Source: Lachnospira sp. UBA3212 (lineage in GTDB: Bacteria; Bacillota; Clostridia; Lachnospirales; Lachnospiraceae). From it: DNA of 64,000 nucleotides. Under the pieces are notes generated by a model. The model worked only from the letters and a program-made list of their open reading frames with translations. It did not search any database and was not told the DNA's origin. The stretch covers positions 1 to 64,000 of the forward strand of contig DEWK01000007.1 of assembly GCA_002363615.1 (NCBI GenBank), written 5' to 3'. The stretch's first letter is position 1; each line of letters opens with the position of its first letter. The position numbers and the translations under genes are program-made. This document shows, one piece after another, positions 53,034-63,618 of this stretch.

Positions 53034-56000
53034 TCACAATTCAATGGTTTTACCAAAATTTGTAGAATAGATTAGAATTCTAACTACCTTTTTTCCTGTC
53101 ATCTTTTCAATCGCTTCCGCATAAAGTTGAAGCTGCTTGCGATAACGATTCACCAAAGCATCCTCTGTCTTTACATAATCTGTCTTGTAATCTACGAGAA
53201 CGATTCCCTCCTCATTCTCATAAAAGACATCTATTTCTCCCTGAACAAGAACCATCTCATCCTCTGATACCCCTTCTTTTGCACGACTTGCAGGAACCTG
53301 CATTACAAAAGGATGTTCCCTGTACAAACGGCCTTCTTCCTGGGCTTTTTTCATCTCTAAAGCGAGATCTGACTCTAAGAATTTTTCTATAATATCCGGA
53401 GAAATATAGGAGGCCGCAAGCGGTGTGATTTCAGACCTACCTACTATTAATGATAGCAATTCTGCTGGATTTTTACAAGGTACATTCTCCCTATAATCAA
53501 TCAATTCAAACACCCTATGTATCGCCGTTCCCCGCATCGTTGCAATGGATTCGGTCACCCTTTCCTCCTCTTTCATAAAAGCAGGCAAATAATCTTTTGT
53601 CTGCTTTTCATGAAACAATCGTTCAAAGCTTGCTTCCCCTTCCTCTAACTTCTCTATGGCCGCATGCTTAATTTCACTAACGCTGTATTTTCTTGCGATG
53701 GAAAGACTAGATTCATATGGATAGGTATAATCTATAACCTCTTTTAATTTTTCAGAAAAAGCCTCATCAACCGGAACATTTTCCTTGAATTGAAGGAGTT
53801 TTCTCATCTGAAATTCCCGGTCTTCCCCCTTCACCAACATTCCCAACACATATTCCGAACAATCTATACTTGTGGTTTCAATCAGGGAATTTGGAAGATT
53901 TGCCCTTAAAATCCACTGCAAGAAGGAACCTGCCCCCTTCCTTTCCTGAAAGGAAAGCATCGTATCTTCGTAGTCTTCCATGATCTCTTCCACCTTCTTT
54001 TCCTTTTTCATTCCCACCAAAAATAGCTTTTCTCTTGCCCTAGTCATAGCCACATAAAGGACACGAAGCTCCTCTCCTATGCTATCTAAGGCTATCTTCT
54101 GGGAAATAATTTTCTTCACAAGGGTACCGGACTTGGTTCTTTTCTTTCCATCCCTAGCCTCAATGCCAATTCCATAATCTGCATCCATGACTAAGGTGTC
54201 ATTTTGATCCATTTTATTAAATGATTTATCTAAATCCGCCACAAATACCACTGGATATTCCAGTCCCTTACTTTTATGAATGGTAAGTAAGGAAACCGCA
54301 TTGTGATTCTCCCCTAAGGCGGCTTCCCCGTAGTCTACGTTATAGCTTTGAATCCGTTTAATATATCTGGTGAACTGAAAAAGTCCATGGAAGGAAGTTT
54401 CTTCGTAAGTAGCCGCTTTTTCCTTTAAGACAAACAGATTTGCTTCTCTTCGCTCTCCTCCCGGCATGGCCCTTACCTGTTCCAAATAGCCTGTTTCTCG
54501 ATAAATCATAGAAAGCAATTGGTAAATCGAGTAATGCTTTACAGCCTCTCGATGCTTACTATAAAGTTTTAAAAATTTCCCACATTTTTCCTGAAGATCC
54601 TTCTCTTCACCATCCTCTAAATACTGACATAAGCGATTATAGTAAAATGAATTTTCACGAGTATTAATTTTCAAAGTTGCCAAATCCACATCACTAAAAC
54701 CACCGATGGGGGATTTTAAAACACTGGTCAATTCCAAATCCTGAAGGGGATTATCTAAAATATTTAAATAATTTAAAATTGTTGTTACCTCAAGGGTAGA
54801 AAAATATCCCTTCTTATTTTCCGCGGAAAGAGGCACCCCTGCTTCCTCAAAAGCTTCTGTAAAATATTCATTTTTACCAGAAGCAGTACGCAATAAAATT
54901 GCAAAATCCCCATATGTAACATCTCGATTACATTTACTTTCCTTATCCATCACCTGGAATTTTTTATTGACCATGTCCTTGATTTTTTCTGCAATCAAAC
55001 GGCCTTGCGCCAACATCTTTGCTCTTATTTCAAAGTCTTCCTCTTCTTTTATGGTAAGAAGAAGTAACTCCGTCTTATTGCTTTGTCCCTCTGGAATTGG
55101 GGGATAATCCGCCTGCGCATGAAGGGCATGTTCCTCTGTATAAGTAACATTACCTATACTCTGATCCATAATACGATAAAAAAGTGCATTACAGGTATCT
55201 AAAACCTCTTTCCTGCTACGGAAATTTTTATCTAAAACAATCGTTACCTGTAAATCCTTATCGTCCCTATTATAACGCGGATAATTTTTAAACTTTTCCA
55301 TAAAAAGTTCCGGTCTTGCCAAGCGGAAACGATAAATACTTTGCTTTACATCACCCACCATAAAAACATTGGGTTGGTCTGTATCTACCTTGGAAATGCT
55401 TCGAAGGATTTCCTCTTGGAGCTGGTTGGAATCCTGATATTCATCAATTAAAATTTCATCAAACTGTTCCGATAATTCCTTAGCTACCAAACTTGGCTGC
55501 AATTTTCCATCCACCTGGTCCGTTAAAATTTCTAAGGTGTATCGTTCAATATCCGAAAAATCCGCAACCTTCTTTTCTTCCTTGGCTAATTTTAAATTTT
55601 TAGAATATTTTTTTACAAGAAGAATTAGTTCCTCAAGATATTTTCCGCCGATTGGGAGATATTTCTTTACCTCTTCTTCCGACTGAACATATAACCCTTT
55701 CGAAAGTTCCTTGTCTATCAGATTCTTAATCTGTTCTTTTTTATTTTTATAGTAACTCTTTTCCTCTACATCAATTCCCTTTTTCACCCTGCAGGTAGTA
55801 GTTTGCTTATAGTTGCTTAACATCTTATATCTATTTTCATAGTCCGATGTTTCAAGCAAAGCGTTTACAAAATTTAAGTCCTCTACAATTGCCTCCTCAT
55901 ATTGAGAGCAGGTGGATAAGGTACTATTCCTACAAAAAGAAATTAAATCCTGACACATCTCCTTACAGTCTAACAAATAAGCATCTGCAAGATTATTTAA

Positions 56001-56639
56001 AAATTTCATAAACCTGTAATTTTTTGGGGTTAAAGGACCATGGTCCCTATAGTCTAAAAGAGCCTGGTCCAGCCATTGATCCGGCAGTGGAAAGACCTGA
56101 ATATAGTGATGAATTTTTTTAATATAATCTTCTAATTTATCTTCTGAATTTTTTGAAACAAAAGCTTCCACAAAGTCAATAAAATCATCCCTGGAGTCCT
56201 TGTATTCTTCTTCAAACAGATCTGCCATCACCTCTTCTTCAATTAAGGTTAACTCCCCACTTTCGGCCACACGCACCGAAGGATCTAAATCAATCACATC
56301 AAAATAATTACGGACCACCTCATTACAAAAAGAATCAATAGTCGTAATATGGGCATTATGAATATACGTCAACTGTTTTTGAAGATGAAGGTTTTCCGGG
56401 TGTTCCTGGGCCTTCTTGTTAATGGCCCGGTAAATTCTTTCCTTCATTTCTCCTGCAGCGGCTTTTGTAAAAGTCACCACCAGAAGGCGGTCAATATCTA
56501 ACGGATTTTCCTTTCTGGTTACCTTGTCTATAATATGTTCTACCAACACGGCAGTTTTTCCAGAGCCTGCCGCTGCGGATACTAAAACCTCTCGGTGAAA
56601 AATATCAATCACCGATTGCTGTTCTTTAGACCATTCCAT
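53034..56639 (-). CDS. addA: ATP-dependent helicase/nuclease subunit AddA
   Basis: A 1201-residue UvrD-type helicase and nuclease, one half of the AddAB complex that resects double-strand breaks in Firmicutes. Motifs in order: Walker A AAAGSGKTAVL near residue 20, DEYQDSN (motif II), VGDVKQSIYRFR (III), TIHKSKGLEYPVV (V), YVAMTRAREKL (VI). The C-terminal RecB-type nuclease carries GEIDVF and VDYKTD. It starts 3 bases after addB. Confidence 0.96.
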   Translation of the reverse strand: MEWSKEQQSVIDIFHREVLVSAAAGSGKTAVLVEHIIDKVTRKENPLDIDRLLVVTFTKAAAGEMKERIYRAINKKAQEHPENLHLQKQLTYIHNAHITTIDSFCNEVVRNYFDVIDLDPSVRVAESGELTLIEEEVMADLFEEEYKDSRDDFIDFVEAFVSKNSEDKLEDYIKKIHHYIQVFPLPDQWLDQALLDYRDHGPLTPKNYRFMKFLNNLADAYLLDCKEMCQDLISFCRNSTLSTCSQYEEAIVEDLNFVNALLETSDYENRYKMLSNYKQTTTCRVKKGIDVEEKSYYKNKKEQIKNLIDKELSKGLYVQSEEEVKKYLPIGGKYLEELILLVKKYSKNLKLAKEEKKVADFSDIERYTLEILTDQVDGKLQPSLVAKELSEQFDEILIDEYQDSNQLQEEILRSISKVDTDQPNVFMVGDVKQSIYRFRLARPELFMEKFKNYPRYNRDDKDLQVTIVLDKNFRSRKEVLDTCNALFYRIMDQSIGNVTYTEEHALHAQADYPPIPEGQSNKTELLLLTIKEEEDFEIRAKMLAQGRLIAEKIKDMVNKKFQVMDKESKCNRDVTYGDFAILLRTASGKNEYFTEAFEEAGVPLSAENKKGYFSTLEVTTILNYLNILDNPLQDLELTSVLKSPIGGFSDVDLATLKINTRENSFYYNRLCQYLEDGEEKDLQEKCGKFLKLYSKHREAVKHYSIYQLLSMIYRETGYLEQVRAMPGGERREANLFVLKEKAATYEETSFHGLFQFTRYIKRIQSYNVDYGEAALGENHNAVSLLTIHKSKGLEYPVVFVADLDKSFNKMDQNDTLVMDADYGIGIEARDGKKRTKSGTLVKKIISQKIALDSIGEELRVLYVAMTRAREKLFLVGMKKEKKVEEIMEDYEDTMLSFQERKGAGSFLQWILRANLPNSLIETTSIDCSEYVLGMLVKGEDREFQMRKLLQFKENVPVDEAFSEKLKEVIDYTYPYESSLSIARKYSVSEIKHAAIEKLEEGEASFERLFHEKQTKDYLPAFMKEEERVTESIATMRGTAIHRVFELIDYRENVPCKNPAELLSLIVGRSEITPLAASYISPDIIEKFLESDLALEMKKAQEEGRLYREHPFVMQVPASRAKEGVSEDEMVLVQGEIDVFYENEEGIVLVDYKTDYVKTEDALVNRYRKQLQLYAEAIEKMTGKKVVRILIYSTNFGKTIEL

Positions 56640-56642
56640 CTC

Positions 56643-59600
56643 TTACTCCCCCTCTTCCTTTTTCAACTGTTGGCTAATCTTATCCCAAAATTCTTCGTTC
56701 TTCATGTTTTCTAAAATCCGATACTTGTTATATCTTGGGTCGAATTGGCAAATGCCCCTATAGTGGCAGTAATCACAGGCATTCTTATTATTCCCGTTAG
56801 AATAAGGATTTAAATCAATCTTTCCCTGATTGATTTCTTCCCGCATATTTTCCGTCTTCCATTTCACATAGTCAATTAAATCCTGAAATTGCTTTTGGCT
56901 TGCATTCATTGAAAATCTATCAAATTTTTCATCTTTATTTTTTTTGATTGGAATAATGGAAGAAGACACACCAGGACTCATTTCCTTATCCAAGGCCTTT
57001 AAATTTTTTTCATTGTCATTCACCAATCCGGAAAGTTTAAAGTTTCTTAGATATTTTTTTTCATCCTCCCGCTCTTCCTCAGATACAAAAGGATCTTGGA
57101 TCCTATAATAAAACATACCACCTGGAAGAACCTTCTTTTTTTGACTCCTTGATTCTAATTCTATGGTATCTGCCAGGTAAAGAACCAACTGAAGTTGAAG
57201 ACCATAAAACGTGTCTGTTAAAGAAAACTCCTTGCTTCCACTCTTATAATCAATCACCTTTACATAAAGATCCTCATCCTCCTCAAAGAAATCTACTCGG
57301 TCGATTCGTCCATTTTTCGTTTTCTTTTCATGATAAGCCACATGATAGGAGCCTGCCTCTTCCTGTTTTAAAAGAACCCAAAGGGTTTTCTTTAAAATTC
57401 GAGTCATACGTTTTATAATAAATTCATTTCTTCTTGAAGCATAAAGTGCAGTCTCTTGATAATTTTCAGTCACCTGCTTCATGGCCTCCTCTACTAACTC
57501 AGACTGAACATCTAAATTCAAACTATCCAGGCCAAGCTTCTTCTTTTGAATCATCTCTGTAATGTAATCTAAGGCATCGTGGAACATATTTCCTGTATCC
57601 TTTGGAGAAATGGTATATTCCTGTCGTTCCGCCAACTGAAGACCATAGGTTAGAAAATGCTTATAATAACACTCTGCAAATCGTTCCAGTTCTGTTACCT
57701 TGCTGTCTTCTGCATGAAACAATCGTTTGGCTAAACTCTCGTCTAAAGGCATTGGCTGGTTATAATAATAAGCACTTTCCACCAGTGACTTTACATGCTC
57801 CTTTTCCTCTTTTCTGAAAAAGAGTTCTTTGTAAAGAGTATTAAAGGATGGGTCTGAAAGATTCATTTCCGTTTCCCCGGCCTTCTCACAAAGCATCTTT
57901 GCCAGATACTCTCTTGCGTCAGCCTTAGAGGAGATTCCTTCCAAACCCTCCTTGATAAAATCTTCTTCTAAAGATGGGAACAGACCTTTTAAAAGAGAGA
58001 TCAGATAGGAAGGGGACTTCTTGTCACCCCCATTCGTTCCAGACGCATAAGACACAAACAGCCTATTTTTAGGTTGGGTCAAGATGCGATAAAGATAATA
58101 CTTTTGTACAAAAGCATCCTTTCTTGCAGTATCTGCTAATTCAAACTCATTCTCCTCTAAGAAAATACGGTCACTTTCAGAAAGAATTCCCATGGATTCC
58201 TTTTTCTTAGGAATCACTCCCTCATTTGCACCAACCACAAATAAGACCTTCACCTCTCCTAATCTGGTTCTAGTAAGGTCACCTACCACAACCTGGTCCT
58301 GAGTTAATGGTAAGGTTCCGATCTTACACTCCTCAAATCCAGAAGTTAAAATATCTTCAAACTCTCCTAATTTCATATACTCGTCCCCTGCAAGAAGGGC
58401 CAACTGGTCAAATAAATTTAAGAGAGTTCCATAAATCTGACTATATTCCTTGTCTAATCCAAAGTCTCCATTATCCCGAAACGTTTCTGCCATTTGATCC
58501 AATTTTTGTGGCACCTTCAAACGAATCAAATGTAAAACAATCGCTTCCAGCCATTTCTTCACCGGCTGTTTTTTTGAAAGTTCCTGGGTAATCTCATCTA
58601 CAGACTCAAAAAAACATTCTCGGTAGGTATCAATATCCCCTAATTCCGACTCTGTAAATACTTTTTCTCCATAGGTGAATTCCTTTCCATACATGGACTT
58701 TCCCCGTACGCCAAAGGCTAAAATATAATTTTCTAAAAGGTCAATATCTCCAGATTCTAAGTCCTCCTCAAAGCCACATCTAAGATATCGAAAGACCGAT
58801 TCATAAGAAAAATCATAACGAACCATCTCGATTAAGGCAAGAATTCCATTTACCAGGAAAGAATGGAGAATCTTTTCCTTATGGTCGATAAAGGCAGGGA
58901 TATTTTCCTTTTGAAACACCTGGGTAAAATCCCGGTAATACGCATCTAAATCCCCTGTTACAACGGCAAAATCTCGATAACGATACCCCTCATTACTTCT
59001 CACATATTTCAAAATGGTGTTTGCAACAAAATGAGCCTCCCTTTCAGGAGACGCAGCCACATGAATGGAGATTTGCTTACAGTCCCCTTTGGAAGCCTGT
59101 TCCCCGTAGCGAAAGATATGCTTTGCCAAAAAGTCTAGATCCTCTTCTTCCCCTTGGCTTTCCATGATTCGATCTTTCTCTACCAAAATGGCATGCCTCT
59201 TTGTGATTTCAAGAAGTTTATTCTTTACCTGACCACTCATATAGAACAGTTCATGAGGTGCAATGGATGATTCCTTCATATCCTCTGGTTCCATTGTTAA
59301 CACAATGGTTACCTTTTTTGCATGAAGGAGTAACTGCTCAATCACCCGGTACTGAATTGGAGTAAATCCGGTAAATCCATCCAAAACAAATTCTGTATTA
59401 GGAATACTTTTCGAATCCTTAATGGCCTTGCAAAGAAGGTCTAAGAGTTCTTCACTGGTAATCTCATCCTCTCCTAGGCACTTTAAAAACTCCTTATACA
59501 CCTCAGACAGTTCCTTCAGTTTTCGGTAAAGATTTGGTCTTTTCTCACTGGTCCTTGCCATAGCAAGAAGGGTCTTTCCTGTAATATCATATTGTAAAAA

Positions 59601-59984
59601 TTCAGAAATAGAGGACTTTACCTCTGCCACAAAACCAATCTTCTTGGCTTTGCTTCCAAGCAAAGGTAACTCCTCCTTTTTTTCTTCTAAAATCTTTCGC
59701 AATATCAGATTCTTTCCCGTATCGTCCAATACCCTTGGCATCTCTTTTGCCAGTTCTTGAAAAACACGGTAGGCCAGTCTTGCAAAGCTTAAAATATCAA
59801 TATTAAAAAGTGCACCTCTGGTACTTAAGCTTGTAAGATTTTTCTGATTTTCTAAGGTAAACTGTTCTGGTACCAACATAACATAATGGATCGTAAGATT
59901 GCTTTCTGCCTCTAAAACCATCTGTTCATGAACCTTTTTCGTCTTATCTGATCGACTTCCTCCAATTACAAACTGTAAACTCAT
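56643..59984 (-). CDS. addB: ATP-dependent nuclease subunit AddB, with altered P-loop
   Basis: A 1113-residue partner of AddA. The C-terminal nuclease has VIDYKSGS, and four cysteines for a [4Fe-4S] cluster are seen: Cys772 in FAECYYK and a group in ACDYCHYRGIC near residue 1075. The N-terminal Walker A, normally of G-x4-GK-S/T form, reads GGSRSDKT, with Asp in place of the last Gly before Lys; ATP binding by AddB is therefore doubtful. In known AddAB the helicase motor is AddA, so the complex may still work. It follows nadE by 17 bases. Confidence 0.95.
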   Translation of the reverse strand: MSLQFVIGGSRSDKTKKVHEQMVLEAESNLTIHYVMLVPEQFTLENQKNLTSLSTRGALFNIDILSFARLAYRVFQELAKEMPRVLDDTGKNLILRKILEEKKEELPLLGSKAKKIGFVAEVKSSISEFLQYDITGKTLLAMARTSEKRPNLYRKLKELSEVYKEFLKCLGEDEITSEELLDLLCKAIKDSKSIPNTEFVLDGFTGFTPIQYRVIEQLLLHAKKVTIVLTMEPEDMKESSIAPHELFYMSGQVKNKLLEITKRHAILVEKDRIMESQGEEEDLDFLAKHIFRYGEQASKGDCKQISIHVAASPEREAHFVANTILKYVRSNEGYRYRDFAVVTGDLDAYYRDFTQVFQKENIPAFIDHKEKILHSFLVNGILALIEMVRYDFSYESVFRYLRCGFEEDLESGDIDLLENYILAFGVRGKSMYGKEFTYGEKVFTESELGDIDTYRECFFESVDEITQELSKKQPVKKWLEAIVLHLIRLKVPQKLDQMAETFRDNGDFGLDKEYSQIYGTLLNLFDQLALLAGDEYMKLGEFEDILTSGFEECKIGTLPLTQDQVVVGDLTRTRLGEVKVLFVVGANEGVIPKKKESMGILSESDRIFLEENEFELADTARKDAFVQKYYLYRILTQPKNRLFVSYASGTNGGDKKSPSYLISLLKGLFPSLEEDFIKEGLEGISSKADAREYLAKMLCEKAGETEMNLSDPSFNTLYKELFFRKEEKEHVKSLVESAYYYNQPMPLDESLAKRLFHAEDSKVTELERFAECYYKHFLTYGLQLAERQEYTISPKDTGNMFHDALDYITEMIQKKKLGLDSLNLDVQSELVEEAMKQVTENYQETALYASRRNEFIIKRMTRILKKTLWVLLKQEEAGSYHVAYHEKKTKNGRIDRVDFFEEDEDLYVKVIDYKSGSKEFSLTDTFYGLQLQLVLYLADTIELESRSQKKKVLPGGMFYYRIQDPFVSEEEREDEKKYLRNFKLSGLVNDNEKNLKALDKEMSPGVSSSIIPIKKNKDEKFDRFSMNASQKQFQDLIDYVKWKTENMREEINQGKIDLNPYSNGNNKNACDYCHYRGICQFDPRYNKYRILENMKNEEFWDKISQQLKKEEGE

Positions 59985-60001
59985 AATACCCCCAATCTTC
60001 T

Positions 60002-61963
60002 TTATTCCTCTTCTAATTCTTCTTGAAGACTAAAAACCTCGTCAATCCACATCCTGCTAATCGCATCAGAAGGCATCTTTAAATCCCCTCTCGGAGATAC
60101 CGCAACAGAACCCACCTTTGGTCCATCCGGAAGACAGGAACGTTTAAACTGCTGGGCAAAAAAGCGCCAGTAGAAAGAACGCAACCACTTTAATATGGTG
60201 GCTGAATCATACTTATCCTCATAGGCCTGCTTTGCCAGATAGTAGATTTTCTTTGGTCGATACCCATAACGAAGTACATAGTATAAAAAGAAATCATGTA
60301 ATTCATATGGTCCCACTAAATCTTCCGTCTTTTGTGATATCTTTCCATCCTTTGGAGGAAGTAATTCCGGACTTACCGGTGTATCTAAAATATCAAAAAG
60401 AATATTTTGGGTCTCTTCTTCCTTACAAGTATCTGCATAGTAACGAACCAAATGACGTACCAGGGTTTTTGGTACGGAAGCATTCACCCCATACATAGAC
60501 ATATGGTCCCCATTATAAGTTGCCCAACCCAAAGCCAATTCGGAAAGATCTCCGGTTCCTACCACCAGTCCTCCCGTCTGGTTTGCAATATCCATTAACA
60601 AATAGGTTCTTTGTCTGGCCTGAGCATTCTCATAGGTTACATCATGGTTTTCCTGGTCATGATTAATATCTTTAAAATGCTGTAAAACCGCCGGAACAAT
60701 GGAAATCTCCCTAAGTTCTGCCCCAAGGTTTTCTACCAGGCTAACTGCATTATGATAGGTTCGATCCGTGGTTCCAAATCCCGGCATGGTTACCGCAATC
60801 AGGTCCTTCCGGTCTTTCTTTAAATAATCTAAGGCCTTTACTGCAACCAAAAGGGCAAGGGTAGAATCAAGCCCTCCAGAAATTCCAATCACCAGGCTTT
60901 TTCCATGGGTATGGCTAAGTCTTTTTGCCAGTCCCAAGGCCTGAATAGAAAGAATTTCTTCACATCGCTTGTTTCTCTGCTCCTTGTCTGCCGGTACAAA
61001 AGGCATCGGTGGCACCAAACGCTTTAAGGTCTCTTTCTTATAATCTCCTAACGATGCAAACCGAAAGTCTACGGTGCGAGAAGGGTCATGGTCCACCATC
61101 TCAAAGGTACCAGTGCGACGACGCTCGTTGGCTAGTCGATCTAAATCCACATCCGCCAAGGCCATCTGTCCGGAAAAGAGAGGACTTTCATCTAAAATCG
61201 TTGCATTTTCTACAATTAAATTGTGACCTGAAAATACAAAATCCGTAGAGGACTCTCCCTTGCCAGCGTCTGCATAAACATAGGCAGACAAAGTCTTTGC
61301 TGACTGGAAAGCCACCAGATTTTTTCGATATTCTGCCTTGCCAATGATTTCATCTGACGCAGAGAGATTTACAAGAATGGTAGCTCCTCTTTTTGCCATC
61401 TGAGTAGATGGAGAATCTGCCACCCAAAGGTCTTCGCAAATCTCACATCCTACAATAAGATTTTCATGGTTTAAATCCTTAAACAAAAGACCCTCAGCAA
61501 ATAAAACAGGATATTCTTCACCACTTCGTGTTTTTAGGTATACAAGTCCCTTCTTCCCTCTTCCACTGGTAAAGTGTCGGGCCTCGTAAAATTCTGAATA
61601 GTTTGGCAAAAAACATTTGGGAACAAGTCCTATTACCCGTCCATCAAAGCATGCCGCAGCCACATTATATAATTTTCCCTCATAGGCAAATGGCAATCCC
61701 ACAAAAGTCAGGACATCCAAGCCTTTCGTTTCCCAAGCAAACATCTCCAAGGCTACTTTTGCCTCTTCCACCAAAAGCTGCTGGTAGAAAAGATCCTGTA
61801 AGGTATATCCTGTCAGACAAAGTTCCGGAAAAACCACAATCTTTCCTCCTGCCTTTACCGCCTGATCTAATTCTTTTTTCATAGCCGCAAGGTTTTCCTT
61901 GCAATCAGCAACAGCAACCCTAGGAGATACCGCTGCTACCTTGATAAATCCAAAATTATTCAT
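60002..61963 (-). CDS. nadE: Glutamine-dependent NAD+ synthetase
   Basis: A 653-residue two-domain enzyme that amidates deamido-NAD to NAD, the last step of NAD synthesis. The N-terminal nitrilase-type glutaminase has the triad Glu in FPELCLTGY, Lys in VPKCFLPNY and Cys in GCEICEDLW. The C-terminal synthetase has the ATP loop GISGGLDSTLAL and GTGDLSELALGW. With nadABC at 10-13 kb, four of the five de novo genes are in this window; nadD is not. It is first in a run of closely spaced genes ending at ttcA. Confidence 0.95.
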   Translation of the reverse strand: MNNFGFIKVAAVSPRVAVADCKENLAAMKKELDQAVKAGGKIVVFPELCLTGYTLQDLFYQQLLVEEAKVALEMFAWETKGLDVLTFVGLPFAYEGKLYNVAAACFDGRVIGLVPKCFLPNYSEFYEARHFTSGRGKKGLVYLKTRSGEEYPVLFAEGLLFKDLNHENLIVGCEICEDLWVADSPSTQMAKRGATILVNLSASDEIIGKAEYRKNLVAFQSAKTLSAYVYADAGKGESSTDFVFSGHNLIVENATILDESPLFSGQMALADVDLDRLANERRRTGTFEMVDHDPSRTVDFRFASLGDYKKETLKRLVPPMPFVPADKEQRNKRCEEILSIQALGLAKRLSHTHGKSLVIGISGGLDSTLALLVAVKALDYLKKDRKDLIAVTMPGFGTTDRTYHNAVSLVENLGAELREISIVPAVLQHFKDINHDQENHDVTYENAQARQRTYLLMDIANQTGGLVVGTGDLSELALGWATYNGDHMSMYGVNASVPKTLVRHLVRYYADTCKEEETQNILFDILDTPVSPELLPPKDGKISQKTEDLVGPYELHDFFLYYVLRYGYRPKKIYYLAKQAYEDKYDSATILKWLRSFYWRFFAQQFKRSCLPDGPKVGSVAVSPRGDLKMPSDAISRMWIDEVFSLQEELEEE

Positions 61964-62050
61964 AAGACTTCCTTTCTTTGGCGCTCTATGGAATCATTTT
62001 ACAACAATTGCCTAAGTTTCTCTACCCCTAAACCCTTTAAATTAAAAAGA

Positions 62051-62088
62051 AAATGAGCCCTAAAGCAAGGACGTGCTTTAGAGCCCAT
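62051..62088 (-). terminator. Terminator of the GldG/DUF4340 operon
   Basis: Stem GGGCTCTAAAGCA against TGCTTTAGGGCTC (13 of 15 outer positions pair), followed on the minus strand by ATTTTCTTTTT, ten bases after the stop at 62098. Confidence 0.85.
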
Positions 62089-62097
62089 AAAAATTTC

Positions 62098-63618
62098 TTA
62101 TTTAGCTGCAAGTTCTTTCAGTGTTTCGACTACTGCATCTACCTCAGATTTATTTACCAATAATTCATAATCCTTATTAAAGCCGGCCTCATAATAACCA
62201 GCATTATAAGCGGCATAGTTTACGGTAAAATGCTCAAATCCAGGGGCATTGCTTTCAAATTCAATCGTCATATACACCTCTGAATCCTGCTTCACTTCGC
62301 TTTCATTGTAGAAGATTGATTCCGCCTGAAGTCCCACTAACTCCTTATAAAACTTCTTAAAATCCTCTTCCTCCATTTTCTTGCCATTTAAATAATAAAT
62401 ATAACCCTTGGTGTCCACAGTGGTAATACTTGTACCATTATAGGTCGCAGTCGTGGTTTCTTCCTCTTCCGGAACCTGAGAACGATCTACCACAAGTTCA
62501 TAGCTTTCTCCGTCTACGGTAATCGTGGCCTTTTCTAGATTCACACTCTTAACGTAATTCACATTGCCGAACATAATGGTAGCCGGGTTAATATTTAAAC
62601 AGTTATTCACCGTCTCAGGATCTACTAAATAAACGCACTTAGAATCTGTAATATCTACTCCTAATCCATCGGTAATTCTAACATAATAATAACCGCTTTC
62701 ATCATCCTGTTTACCAAAATAAATGGTAAACTTTCTCTTATTTTCACTGTCATCGTTCGAATAACTAATCACAACACGATGAGCCTTTTCATTGGTAAGA
62801 TGATACTGATCAAGGTCTTTGCTACCTACATTATAATCTGCCAGGCGATATAAGGTCATGCCGGTATAATAACCGATAAAGTCTTCAATGGCTCCCGGAT
62901 CAATACCTCTAAGTTCATGAAATGGCTTGTGAAAGTACCAGGTAGAAGCACCGGTCATATCTAAGCCATAGTCATCTAGATGTTCAATCGTAATCTTACC
63001 CTTGTCATTGTAATAATCAATATTGGTAATATTTTCCTGCGTAATTCCAGGAATGGTTTCTACCGCTCCATAGGAATACAGGTCTGAATTGAAATCCACT
63101 AAAAGAGTATCATCAATAAGATAGAGGTCATCCCCATCATTATACTGGAGATAATACATACCTGCTGTATTATTGTAATTTCCAACAACAAAATGATAAT
63201 TCTTTTTATCTGCAGTTACGGTTAAGTCTAATTTTGGCTGATCGATTCCATACTTCTTTGGATTTTTTGCCCCGTCTTTTAGGATATGCTCGGAAGTTAC
63301 GGTACCGGCGGCAGCAATCATCTCGGTCATAGCATCTTTACTTACCGGAAAGAGCTCATCCTGCTCATAAACCCAAGTGTCATCCTTGTTTAAAGAGAAG
63401 GTAAAAGTCTTATCCTCCGTGGTAAAGTGGAACTTAGAAAAGGTCTGGATATTGGAACCATCTAACATCTTATAAGTTCCCTCTTCTTCTGCAATTCCAC
63501 CCTCCTTATTTTCAGAGAACAAGTTCACAGCAAGCAAGGATCCTCCTAAAAGAACCAAAAGGACCAAAAGAAAGATTAGATTTCTCTGTCTTCTTTTTTT
63601 TCTGCTTAATTTAGCCAT
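62098..63618 (-). CDS. DUF4340 membrane-anchored protein
   Basis: A 506-residue protein with one N-terminal helix (about residues 13-31) after a very basic start (KLSRKKRRQR), so most of it is outside the membrane. The repeated pattern of about 150-residue beta-rich units (TFSLNKDDTWVYEQ, YGIDQPKLDLTV) fits DUF4340. In many Firmicutes this protein follows GldA/GldF/GldG-type ABC exporter genes, and the gene upstream here is GldG-like. The function of this exporter set outside Bacteroidetes is not known. The ATG overlaps the upstream stop by one base. Confidence 0.87.
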   Translation of the reverse strand: MAKLSRKKRRQRNLIFLLVLLVLLGGSLLAVNLFSENKEGGIAEEEGTYKMLDGSNIQTFSKFHFTTEDKTFTFSLNKDDTWVYEQDELFPVSKDAMTEMIAAAGTVTSEHILKDGAKNPKKYGIDQPKLDLTVTADKKNYHFVVGNYNNTAGMYYLQYNDGDDLYLIDDTLLVDFNSDLYSYGAVETIPGITQENITNIDYYNDKGKITIEHLDDYGLDMTGASTWYFHKPFHELRGIDPGAIEDFIGYYTGMTLYRLADYNVGSKDLDQYHLTNEKAHRVVISYSNDDSENKRKFTIYFGKQDDESGYYYVRITDGLGVDITDSKCVYLVDPETVNNCLNINPATIMFGNVNYVKSVNLEKATITVDGESYELVVDRSQVPEEEETTTATYNGTSITTVDTKGYIYYLNGKKMEEEDFKKFYKELVGLQAESIFYNESEVKQDSEVYMTIEFESNAPGFEHFTVNYAAYNAGYYEAGFNKDYELLVNKSEVDAVVETLKELAAK

